A stretch of 64,000 bases of DNA. It comes from Pseudoselenomonas ruminantium (lineage in GTDB: Bacteria; Bacillota; Negativicutes; Selenomonadales; Selenomonadaceae). The notes under the pieces were generated by a model. It did no database searches. It was given only the letters and a program-made list of their open reading frames with translations, and was not told where the DNA came from. The first letter of the stretch is position 1, and each line of letters opens with the position of its first letter. A program made the translations under genes and the position numbers. Of the stretch, positions 1-7,011 are shown one piece after another. The stretch covers positions 98,893-162,892 of the forward strand of contig SVBX01000003.1 of assembly GCA_015058655.1 (NCBI GenBank), read 5' to 3'.

Positions 1-148
1 CCCTTCCTGCCGCTATGTGCCTACCTGCTCGGAGTATGCGCTGATTGCCATCGAGAAATACGGGGCAATCAAAGGCGGTTGGCTTTCCCTGAAGCGCATC
101 CTCAGGTGCCATCCCTGGCACGAGGGCGGTTATGACCCGGTGCCTTGA
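1..148 (+). CDS. yidD: Membrane protein insertion efficiency factor YidD (3' part)
   Basis: The window opens inside this gene; 48 C-terminal codons are visible, ending in TGA at 146-148. The visible protein has the family's Cys-rich core ([13 protein letters not shown]), the [15 protein letters not shown] stretch and a GGYDPVP tail. YidD is a small inner-membrane-associated protein that helps YidC-dependent insertion. It lies directly upstream of yidC, as in the conserved rpmH-rnpA-yidD-yidC cluster, so rnpA and rpmH are expected just left of the window. Confidence 0.93.
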   Translation, partial: PSCRYVPTCSEYALIAIEKYGAIKGGWLSLKRILRCHPWHEGGYDPVP

Positions 149-257
149 AAGAAAGACTTCCAGGGAGCCCACTGGGCTCCCGCGCTTGCGCGCCCCCTTG
201 ATGGGAAGGCCCCAGATTATGATACTCTGCTTATCGAAAGAATGGACGTGATTTTGT

Positions 258-953
258 TTGGAATTTTTCTCGAATCTCCTAAGCCCCATTGAAAGCCTCC
301 TGCAGTTTGTGTTGGGCGGGCTTTATAATGTCAACAGCATGTTTGGCCTGGTGAGCTACGGCTACGCCATCATCCTCCTGACCATCATCGTGAAGTTCCT
401 GCTCTACCCCCTGACGGTGAAGCAGGTGAAATCCATGAAAGCCATGCAGGAAATCGCTCCCAAGATGAAAAAAATCCAGGAGAAGTACAAGGACAATCCC
501 CAGGTCATGCAGCAGAAAGTGGCTGCCATGTATCAGGAGGCCGGGGTGAATCCCCTGGCCGGGTGCCTGCCCCTGCTGGTGCAGATGCCTATCCTCATGG
601 GCATGTACTACTCCCTCTACAATCTGGAGTACCCCTCTGCAGATGCGGCCCAGTTCCTCTGGCTGCCCTCCCTGTCCGAGGCTGACCCCTACTATATCCT
701 GCCCATCCTGAATGTGCTGACTACCTTCTATCAGACCCGCCAGACCTCTGACATGAGCAATCCTCAGATGAAGATGATGATGCTCATCATGCCTCTCTTC
801 ATCGGTTTCATCAGCCTGACCTTCCCCTCCGGCCTGGTGCTGTACTGGGTGGTCATGAATATCTGCCAGATCCTCCAGCAGTGGTGGATCTACCGCGAGG
901 GCGGCCCTGCCGAGCAGGCCAAGGCGGCTGTGCGTTCTAAGGAGGAAGGCTGA
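258..953 (+). CDS. yidC: YidC/Oxa1 family membrane protein insertase
   Basis: 231-residue insertase of the short type without the large periplasmic domain of proteobacterial YidC. It places membrane proteins in the inner membrane with or after the Sec translocon. Hydrophobic segments are visible at about residues 30-55, 98-120, 145-160 and 175-205, and the LLYPLTVKQ and NPLAGCLPLLVQMP motifs are typical of the family. There is no lipobox. An in-frame stop at 249-251 leaves TTG at 258 as the only start that keeps the conserved N-terminus (MEFFSNLLSP). The gene overlaps jag by one base (TGATG), so the two are translationally coupled. Confidence 0.93.
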   Translation: MEFFSNLLSPIESLLQFVLGGLYNVNSMFGLVSYGYAIILLTIIVKFLLYPLTVKQVKSMKAMQEIAPKMKKIQEKYKDNPQVMQQKVAAMYQEAGVNPLAGCLPLLVQMPILMGMYYSLYNLEYPSADAAQFLWLPSLSEADPYYILPILNVLTTFYQTRQTSDMSNPQMKMMMLIMPLFIGFISLTFPSGLVLYWVVMNICQILQQWWIYREGGPAEQAKAAVRSKEEG

Positions 954-1726
954 TGGGAGCGTTTGATTTCATCAAGAGTTTTTTTGGCGGCAAAAGCGAA
1001 GCGCCGAAAGTGGAAACTCCGTCTGCACCTGTGACTGCAGCTCCTGCGTCCGAGAACGCAGAGGCAAAGGCTCAGCCAGCTCCTGCTCCCCGGGCAGAGG
1101 AACAAGAAGCACCTGTCCTCACCCAGCCCATCTCCACTGGGGGCGGCTACGGCAAGCCCTTCGCAGAAGTGGTGAAAGAGGCCGAAGCCCGGGAAGATAG
1201 CGAGGTAGGCAGCCTGGGCGTGGATATACGGGAAAATCCCAGCACCTTGGTTACTCTCCAGCGGGGAGAGAAATTCCTGCAGGAAGTCTTCGAGGCCATG
1301 CACATAGATGTGCAGATTTTCCGTCGGGAAGACGAGGAAGGCACCATCTACGAGCTGGTAGGCGAAAGGCTGGGCATCCTCATCGGCAAGCACGGACAGA
1401 CCCTGGATGCCATCCAGTACCTGGCCAACCTGGCTGCCAACAAGGACCATGCCAACGGCCATGTCCGCATCATGCTGGATATCGAGGGTTACCGTTCCCG
1501 CCGGGAAGAAACCCTCATGCGCCTGGCCGGCCACTTGGCAGAGAAAGCCTGCCGCATCGGGCAGGAGATTCACCTGGAGCCCATGAACCGCCACGAGCGC
1601 AAGATCATCCACACGGCTCTCCAGGACAACCGCAAAGTGACCACCTACAGCGCCGGCGAAGAACCCCGCCGCTATGTGGTCATCGTGCCCCGCAGAAGGC
1701 GCCGCAAGTACGAAAGCGAATATTGA
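953..1726 (+). CDS. khpB: Jag/KhpB-like RNA-binding protein (KH-R3H)
   Basis: 257 residues. The C-terminal half has a KH domain (about 115-180, GxxG loop in LIGKHGQTLDAI) followed by an R3H domain (about 190-250, NRHERKIIH) and a basic tail. The family binds RNA and works with KhpA in cell elongation and division control. The N-terminus is atypical: instead of the Jag-N domain there is a short FDFIKSFFGG stretch and a Pro/Ala/Glu-rich linker to about residue 80. A good ribosome site (ggaggaa, 941-947) lies inside the yidC end. mnmE, the usual next gene, is absent and a terminator follows. Confidence 0.88.
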   Translation: MGAFDFIKSFFGGKSEAPKVETPSAPVTAAPASENAEAKAQPAPAPRAEEQEAPVLTQPISTGGGYGKPFAEVVKEAEAREDSEVGSLGVDIRENPSTLVTLQRGEKFLQEVFEAMHIDVQIFRREDEEGTIYELVGERLGILIGKHGQTLDAIQYLANLAANKDHANGHVRIMLDIEGYRSRREETLMRLAGHLAEKACRIGQEIHLEPMNRHERKIIHTALQDNRKVTTYSAGEEPRRYVVIVPRRRRRKYESEY

Positions 1727-1735
1727 ATTTAAGCA

Positions 1736-1781
1736 AAAGAGTCTGTTGCACATTCATTACATGCAACAGACTCTTTTGTTT
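1736..1781. terminator. Bidirectional terminator between jag and AAA/nuclease copy 1
   Basis: Inverted repeat with 16-bp arms (AAAAGAGTCTGTTGCA and its complement) and an 11-base loop, T-rich on both sides. It can end jag (+) and the convergent AAA/nuclease gene (-). Confidence 0.85.
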
Positions 1782-1825
1782 GTCCTGATTTTCCTGGCAG
1801 TTTCCACTCCATCGGTGACAAACTT

Positions 1826-3406
1826 TCAAACATTCACCAGCCACTCGGCCAGGCTCCTCTGGCTGGAGTCGAAGCTCACCCCAATCTTGAACACCTGCCG
1901 GGTGCCTGAGGCAAAGGGGGCGGCGTAGCCTTTGTCCTCAATCTGCTGCAGGGCTTCCCGGGCGGGCTTGTCCACCTTGAACTCGAAGATGTAGACGAAG
2001 TCATCCGTTTCCACTATGCAGTCGGCCCTGCCGCGGCTGCTGTGCACCTCGCACTGCACGAACTGGCCCAGCAGGGTGAAGACCAGGTATAGCACCGACT
2101 GGAAATAATGCTCGAAGGGGGCATCATTCGTGGTATAGGGGATGCTGGCAAAGAGGGCGGTGAGGATATCTTCCATGCCCTCGGTGTCACCGGCCAGGAT
2201 ACGGCGGCGCAGGGCGAAGATGTCCTTGCCGTTGCCGGAGCCGGCTTCGGGGGCGTACTCGGGCAGCAGGCTTTCCAAAAAGCCGTACTTGACTTCCTCG
2301 TTGGGGAAACCCAGGGTGTAGAGCCTTGCCCTTGGGTCATAGCCCACGATGGTGAGGTAGCCCGTCTGGTACAGGAGCGGCAGGGGATTGGGATTGTCTG
2401 CTCTGTAGTCAGAAAGTATCCTGTCGTTGGTTTCCAGGGTCTTTTTGGTGAACTGCCGCACATCGAAGTGCATGGCTTTCAGCCGCCGTACCAGGAAGGT
2501 GGGGGTACCGGTGGCAAACCAGTAGGCCCCCAGTTCCTTTTCATCGAAAGCTTTCAGCAGGCTGAAGGGATTGTAAATACCCTTTCCTTGTGGGTGGAAA
2601 TGATAACCGTCATACATCTTCCTGAGTTCTGCCAGACAATTATCATGGGAAAGACCATGCCTTTGAGCCATGTTTTCGATTTCCGGTGCAAAGTTTTCCT
2701 CAACCTCAGCTTCCGTGAGGCCGCAGATCCCGGCGTACTTTTGATGCAGGGAGATATCATTGAGCTGGTTCAGATCGCTGAAGATGCTGACCTTGCTGAA
2801 TTTGGTGACGCCGGTGATGAAGACGAACTGCAGGTATTTGTCATAGCTTTTCAAGGTGCCGAAGAAGCCTTTGAAGACTGCCTTGTTGTGTTCCTCCAGC
2901 TCGTTATTTTCCAACACATCCAAGGGGGACTTGTCGTATTCGTCCACCAGCACCACGCAGCGGCGGCCGGTCTTTTCGGCGGCTGCTTTCAGTAGATATT
3001 GAAATCTTCCTTCCAAAGAGGTTCCTTTACTGTGGCCGTAGGTGGCTTCCCATTCGCACAGGTGCTTGTCCAGTACAACTTCTAGTGCGGTGTCTTGCTG
3101 ATAGTTTTTCCCGTTGAAATCAAAGTAAAATACAGGATAAGGCTGCCATGCTTCCGCATTGTCCTTCTCCAGCTCCGTGACAGCCAGCCCCTCAAAGAGC
3201 TCCTGCCTGCCCTCCCAGTAGGCTGCGAGGGTGGAGAGGAACAGGCTCTTGCCAAAGCGCCTGGGGCGGCTGAGGAAGTATTGCCCTGCATCGTGAGCCA
3301 GCTGATAGACATAACGGGTCTTATCTACATAGAGATAGCCCCCTTGGCGCAGTTTCTCAAAACTCTGCACGCCGATAGGCAGCCGCCTGGTATTCTCCGC
3401 CATCAT
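1826..3406 (-). CDS. AAA-ATPase-like / PD-(D/E)XK nuclease family protein, copy 1
   Basis: 526 residues, family of an AAA-ATPase-like N-terminal domain plus a C-terminal PD-(D/E)XK nuclease domain; biological role unknown. Visible: N-terminal LPIGVQSFEKLR, P-loop-like RPRRFGKSLF, Walker B VVLVDEYDKS, an ITGVTKFSKVSIFSDLNQL block, and nuclease residues in GRADC...FEFK near the C-terminus. The start is set at the MM pair (ATG 3406) because aaaggag lies 5 bases upstream; upstream in-frame ATGs lack one. Two colinear homologues lie at 19160-20737 and 29432-31009. This copy differs at Walker B (DKSPLDV against DKPLLEV). It sits where mnmE usually follows jag, suggesting acquisition. Confidence 0.85.
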   Translation of the reverse strand: MMAENTRRLPIGVQSFEKLRQGGYLYVDKTRYVYQLAHDAGQYFLSRPRRFGKSLFLSTLAAYWEGRQELFEGLAVTELEKDNAEAWQPYPVFYFDFNGKNYQQDTALEVVLDKHLCEWEATYGHSKGTSLEGRFQYLLKAAAEKTGRRCVVLVDEYDKSPLDVLENNELEEHNKAVFKGFFGTLKSYDKYLQFVFITGVTKFSKVSIFSDLNQLNDISLHQKYAGICGLTEAEVEENFAPEIENMAQRHGLSHDNCLAELRKMYDGYHFHPQGKGIYNPFSLLKAFDEKELGAYWFATGTPTFLVRRLKAMHFDVRQFTKKTLETNDRILSDYRADNPNPLPLLYQTGYLTIVGYDPRARLYTLGFPNEEVKYGFLESLLPEYAPEAGSGNGKDIFALRRRILAGDTEGMEDILTALFASIPYTTNDAPFEHYFQSVLYLVFTLLGQFVQCEVHSSRGRADCIVETDDFVYIFEFKVDKPAREALQQIEDKGYAAPFASGTRQVFKIGVSFDSSQRSLAEWLVNV

Positions 3407-3446
3407 CTTCACTCCTTTCATGTGGGAAAATTCTCTCTTTGCTCCC

Positions 3447-3474
3447 ATTCTAGCAGAAACCTGCCGTATGTCAA
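3447..3474 (-). promoter_or_regulatory. Promoter of AAA/nuclease copy 1
   Basis: Read on the minus strand: TTGACA (3474-3469), 16-base spacer, TAGAAT (3452-3447) preceded by TGC (extended -10). The same layout and much of the spacer recur before copies 2 and 3. Confidence 0.8.
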
Positions 3475-3589
3475 ACACTCCCAAATGTCCTGCCTGGAAT
3501 CAACACCACCTGATGAAGACGGATAACTTCTATTACATAAACGGCACTCCCTGATCCGGGCAAGACGCTTTGACGGGATTGCCAAATTT

Positions 3590-3629
3590 CCCCATAGACA
3601 GGGTGAACTTGTCTGCGGGGATTTTTTTT
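3590..3629 (+). terminator. Orphan Rho-independent terminator
   Basis: CCCC-AGACA stem pairing with TGTCT-GGGG, then a run of eight T. It lies upstream of the symporter promoter and has no gene before it on this strand, so it may end a small RNA or be a relic. Confidence 0.6.
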
Positions 3630-3721
3630 CTGGCGCGGGGAGAAAATTCCACAGGGCGTGGCACGGCGATGTGCTGGCCGCTTTTCCAGCACCTCCCTGA
3701 ATGTACAAAGTTACACGGTTG

Positions 3722-3730
3722 TGCTATACT
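3722..3730 (+). promoter_or_regulatory. Extended -10 promoter element of the symporter gene
   Basis: TGCTATACT is a good extended -10 (TGnTATACT), 38 bases before the TTG start. No strong -35 box is seen at the right distance, which is usual for extended -10 promoters. Confidence 0.55.
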
Positions 3731-3767
3731 ATTGCCTGTATTATTTCATGTGAGGGGAGTTTTTTGC

Positions 3768-5135
3768 TTGGATAGAGGATTTTCTACCCGGCTGGGATTC
3801 ATTCTCGTCTCGGCGGGATGCGCCATAGGCTTGGGCAATGTGTGGAGGTTTCCCTTCATTACAGGGATGTATGGAGGGGCCTCCTTTGTGTTGATTTATC
3901 TGGTGTTCCTGGCCCTCTTGGGGCTGCCTATCATGGTGGCGGAGTTCGCCGTGGGCAGGGCCAGCCTCCACTCGGCGGCCTTGTCCTTCGATGCGCTGGA
4001 GCCCAAGGGGACGAAGTGGCATCTCTACAAGTACGCCGCCATTGCGGGCAATCTGCTGCTGATGATGTTCTATACCACGGTGGCGGGGTGGATGTTCTAC
4101 TATGTTTACAAGATGGCCTCCGGGGATTTAGCTGGCTTGGATGCAGACGGCGTGGGGGCTGCCTTCGGAGGGCTGCTCGCTGACCCTGTGACCATGACTG
4201 CCTGGATGGCTTTGGTGGTCATCCTGGGTGGCGGTGTGTGCTATCTGGGGGTGAAAGCAGGGGTAGAGCGCATCACCAAGATGATGATGATGTTCCTGCT
4301 GGCGCTGATGGTGGTGCTGGCGGTGAATTCCATGCTGCTGCCCGGGGGCGGGGAAGGACTTCGCTATTATCTTTACCCCGATTTCAACAGGCTCATGGAG
4401 CATGGGCTGTCCGAGGTGATTTTCGCCGCCATGGGTCAGGCCTTCTTCACCCTGTCTATCGGCATCGGCGCTCTGGCTATCTTCGGCAGCTATATCGGCA
4501 AGAGCAAGCGGCTGACGGGGGAGGCGGCCTGGGTCATTGGCCTTGATACGGCTGTGGCCCTCATGGCGGGCCTCATCATCTTCCCGGCTTGCGCCGCTTA
4601 TGGGGTGAGCTCGGCAGCTGGGCCGAACCTCCTGTTCATCACTTTGCCCCAGGTGTTCAACCATATGCCCTTGGGGCAGCTGTGGGGGGCGCTGTTCTTC
4701 CTGTTCATGAGCTTTGCGGCGCTGTCTACGGTCATAGCCGTGTTTGAGAATCTCATCTGCTGCTTCCTGGAGCTTTTGCGGAAGGACAGGAAGACCATCA
4801 TACGCTGGGGCATGCTGGTGATTTTCCTCCTGTCCCTGCCCTGCGCTTTGGGTTTCAATGTGCTGTCCGGTTTCCAGCCCTTGGGGCCGGGGACTTGCGT
4901 GCTTGACCTGGAGGATTTCCTCGTCAGCAACAATGTGCTGCCCTTGGGGTCGCTGGTGTATCTGCTGTTCTGCGTCAGCAGGTACGGCTGGGGCTGGGAT
5001 AATTTCCTCAAGGAGGCGGATACGGGGCACGGGATGAAGTTCCCGGCGTGGACCAGGGCTTATCTGAATTATGTGCTGCCGGCACTTGTCTTGCTGATTT
5101 TTGTTAACGGATATTACGCCATGTTCTTTAAATAA
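3768..5135 (+). CDS. Neurotransmitter:sodium symporter (NSS/SNF) family transporter
   Basis: 455-residue inner-membrane secondary transporter that uses the sodium gradient to import amino acids or related compounds; the substrate cannot be read from sequence. The N-terminus has the family signature: RLGFILVSAGCAIGLGNVWR, then FPFITGMYGGASF. About 11-12 hydrophobic helices follow, including LSIGIGALAIFGSYI, equivalent to the TM6 unwound region of LeuT-like proteins. The longer reading frame starts at 3570 but lacks a ribosome site; TTG at 3768 follows gagggga (3752-3758) and gives the expected N-terminus, so I chose it. A repeat element begins at its stop codon. Confidence 0.88.
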   Translation: MDRGFSTRLGFILVSAGCAIGLGNVWRFPFITGMYGGASFVLIYLVFLALLGLPIMVAEFAVGRASLHSAALSFDALEPKGTKWHLYKYAAIAGNLLLMMFYTTVAGWMFYYVYKMASGDLAGLDADGVGAAFGGLLADPVTMTAWMALVVILGGGVCYLGVKAGVERITKMMMMFLLALMVVLAVNSMLLPGGGEGLRYYLYPDFNRLMEHGLSEVIFAAMGQAFFTLSIGIGALAIFGSYIGKSKRLTGEAAWVIGLDTAVALMAGLIIFPACAAYGVSSAAGPNLLFITLPQVFNHMPLGQLWGALFFLFMSFAALSTVIAVFENLICCFLELLRKDRKTIIRWGMLVIFLLSLPCALGFNVLSGFQPLGPGTCVLDLEDFLVSNNVLPLGSLVYLLFCVSRYGWGWDNFLKEADTGHGMKFPAWTRAYLNYVLPALVLLIFVNGYYAMFFK

Positions 5136-5277
5136 GTTAAGTTTCGGCTGTTCATTTCTTTGACGCAAAGAAACGAACCAAAGGTAAACATGCCGGTGGC
5201 ATGTTTACGCGGACTGAAATCACATCCTATGATTTCCGCGTCCGCGGGGCCCATCCTTGGGCCCTGGGGTTCGGGAG
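5135..5277 (+). repeat. Hairpin-rich intergenic repeat, copy A
   Basis: Begins AGTTAAGTTTCGG at the stop codon of the symporter gene and ends GGGTTCGGGAG. It holds several stacked small inverted repeats (ttcttt..aaagaa, aaacatgcc..ggcatgttt, cgcgga..tccgcg, gggccc..gggccc). The same sequence, without one hairpin, follows the glucosidase gene at 11014-11140. About 130 bases after it (5278-5407) hold only GC-rich hairpin fragments resembling the centre of the 17-bp-ended elements described below. Confidence 0.8.
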
Positions 5278-5407
5278 TTCGTGAATTTGAATAAGGAACA
5301 TAGATAACAGACCTTGCCTGCCCCGTTTACGGGGGCGCGTAAGCGCGGGAGCCCGGTGGGCTCCCTGGTGTGGGGACCACCGAAGGTGGTGGAAGGGGGG
5401 AACACCG

Positions 5408-6178
5408 ATGCGTTTGGAAGAAATCATCAACCAACATCGTGAAGCGCTGAATGATACCGATATGCTTATCTACAAGTACATAGTCCAGCATAGGGCTGAT
5501 GTCCGTCATATCTCCATCCACGAGTTGGCGAAGAACTGCGCGGTTTCTTCTACCACCATTGTCCGCTTTGCCCAGAAATTGGGCTTTGACGGCTTTGGGG
5601 ATCTGAAGGCGGTGCTGAAGATGGAGGAGGGGGAGCGTTCCTACTACAGCGCTGATGTGCTGGAGGATTTGCGCTCCTTTTATGCACAGACTACGGAGCG
5701 GGTGCTGAAGCGGAATTTTGACAGCGCCAGCCGGCTGGTGCATGAGGCCAATAGGGTTTTCATCTTCGCTTCCGGCTATGTCCAGAGCAATGTGGCCCAG
5801 GAGTTGAAGCGGCTGTTCTTCTATGACAATGTGCTGATCTATGAGATCAGCGGCCATGAGGAATTCACTTCCATTTCCAAGGGACTGACGCCAGATGACC
5901 TCTTCATCTTCGTGTCACTGTCGGGAGAGACTCCCACGGTGGTGGACTTCGCCCGGCAGCTCCGGCTGCTGGATGTGCCCTTCATCTCCATCACCAAGCT
6001 CCACGACAACACCCTGGCCAGCCTCTCCACCGTGAACCTCTATGTCTCCCCCGCCAGGTTCCAGCTTTACGATGCAGACGATGAAAGGACAGCCTTCCAG
6101 TCCATGCTGCCTTATTTCATGCTGGTGGAGGTGTGGTATGTGAAGTATAGGATGTATTTGCAGGGGAAGGAGGCATAA
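5408..6178 (+). CDS. RpiR/MurR-family sugar-phosphate-responsive transcriptional regulator
   Basis: 256 residues: N-terminal helix-turn-helix (about 1-75, with SIHELAKNCAVSSTTIVRFAQKLG) and a C-terminal SIS domain (about 105-245) that in this family binds a phosphosugar. The nearby PTS permease and GH13 glucosidase make a phosphorylated alpha-glucoside the likely effector and those genes the likely targets (inference). The start follows a purine-rich GGAAGGGGGGAAC site. The gene ends 2 bases before a 50-residue antitoxin-like ORF whose ribosome site lies inside this gene, so the two are probably cotranscribed. Confidence 0.88.
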   Translation: MRLEEIINQHREALNDTDMLIYKYIVQHRADVRHISIHELAKNCAVSSTTIVRFAQKLGFDGFGDLKAVLKMEEGERSYYSADVLEDLRSFYAQTTERVLKRNFDSASRLVHEANRVFIFASGYVQSNVAQELKRLFFYDNVLIYEISGHEEFTSISKGLTPDDLFIFVSLSGETPTVVDFARQLRLLDVPFISITKLHDNTLASLSTVNLYVSPARFQLYDADDERTAFQSMLPYFMLVEVWYVKYRMYLQGKEA

Positions 6179-6180
6179 CC

Positions 6181-6333
6181 ATGAAAAAAAACAGTGAGCA
6201 AAGCACCAAGGAAAATAAAATCACCGTAGCTACCAGCAAAACCAGTCCGCAAATCAAGGAGAAATTGCAGAAAATCTCCAAGATGCTCATAGCAAAGAAC
6301 GAAGTTGCCTATAGAAAGCTGGCAAACCAATGA
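6181..6333 (+). CDS. Small putative antitoxin upstream of interrupted doc
   Basis: 50 residues, Lys-rich and probably helical (MKKNSEQSTKENK...AYRKLANQ). The ribosome site aaggagg (6167-6173) lies in the end of rpiR, and the stop overlaps the presumed doc start as ATGA. Short basic partners of this size commonly precede Doc toxins in Firmicutes, so an antitoxin role is inferred from position. No DNA-binding fold is recognised with certainty. Confidence 0.6.
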   Translation: MKKNSEQSTKENKITVATSKTSPQIKEKLQKISKMLIAKNEVAYRKLANQ

Positions 6334-6860
6334 TGCACGAAGTTGCCCAAATTATTATAAGGCCATTGTTCCAGTTTTGCCGAAGGCAAAACTTCCTCTT
6401 GGCCTTTCAACGAGGCGGGAGATATTAACTCGCCGCCTGTTAGTAAGTTACCGCCCCCACTTATAGAAGTGGGGGACATCTTGTACTCGTTATAGATGAT
6501 GTGCTGGCTTTTCATGAGGATATGGAAAATAGTGACATCCCTACGGAAAGAGGCTTGCGCGACTATGGACTTTTGGCTTCTGCCGTGAATGCTCCTTTTC
6601 AGACTTTTTTGGGGGAAGATTTGTATCCTGATATGCTGACCAAGGCGGCACATTTATGCTATGGTCTTGCCAATAATCATCCTTTTGTAGATGGGAATAA
6701 ACGGGCGGCTGTTCATACCATGTTGGCTTATTTGATGTTAAATGATGTGACGATAAACTACCAACAGGAAGATTTGTACGATATGGGCATGGCAGTTGCT
6801 ATGGGCAAAATGACCTGTGAGGATATTGAAATTTGGCTTCGGGAGAGAATTGAGTCATAA
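6330..6860 (+). pseudogene. doc-like (Fic/Doc family) toxin gene interrupted by a 135-bp hairpin element
   Basis: The 3' part (6495-6860) codes for a Doc protein core with the active-site motif HPFVDGNKRAAVH; Doc toxins phosphorylate EF-Tu and block translation. The 5' part is separated from it by an IS200/IS605-like element at 6360-6494. Reading ATG at 6330 gives MMHEVAQIII up to 6359; deleting exactly 6360-6494 joins this in frame to DDVLAFHEDM. With the element present, the frame reaches a TAA inside it. The toxin is therefore probably inactive unless the element leaves, or unless a start within the 3' part is used. Confidence 0.75.
6360..6494 (-). mobile_element. IS200/IS605-like hairpin element (family iii), copy P1, inside doc
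   Basis: 135 bp, read on the minus strand as CGAGTACAAGATGTCCCCC...GGCCTTATAA-type ends. It contains the hairpins shared by all copies: a CCCCCACTT/AAGTGGGGG stem, a GGCGG/CCGCC stem and a GTTTTGCC/GGCAAAAC stem. There are no terminal inverted repeats; it is preceded by TATAA on its own strand. It has no coding capacity. Confidence 0.8.
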
Positions 6861-6917
6861 GGGCGTGTAACAAATTACGCCCAATGTAACAAAATACAAC
6901 CGATGGCAGGAATGCCG

Positions 6918-6953
6918 AAAGCCCGCGAATCTATTGCCTTCGCGGGCTTTTTT
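6918..6953 (+). terminator. Terminator after the doc locus
   Basis: GCCCGCGAA...TTCGCGGGC stem followed by TTTTTT. It separates the rpiR-antitoxin-doc unit from the PTS gene. Confidence 0.85.
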
Positions 6954-7011
6954 GGTGTATGCTTGAACCATCAAAAGCAATGGATTTGGTCTTATTTAGG
7001 GGGTATTTCAT

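Noticed and set aside
1..250. rnpA, rpmH or oriC at the left edge
   Set aside because: Only the end of yidD and a GC-rich hairpin stretch are visible; no DnaA boxes are seen here.
3570..3767. Longer symporter protein starting at 3570
   Set aside because: The extension covers the terminator and promoter, lacks a ribosome site and does not look like part of the family.
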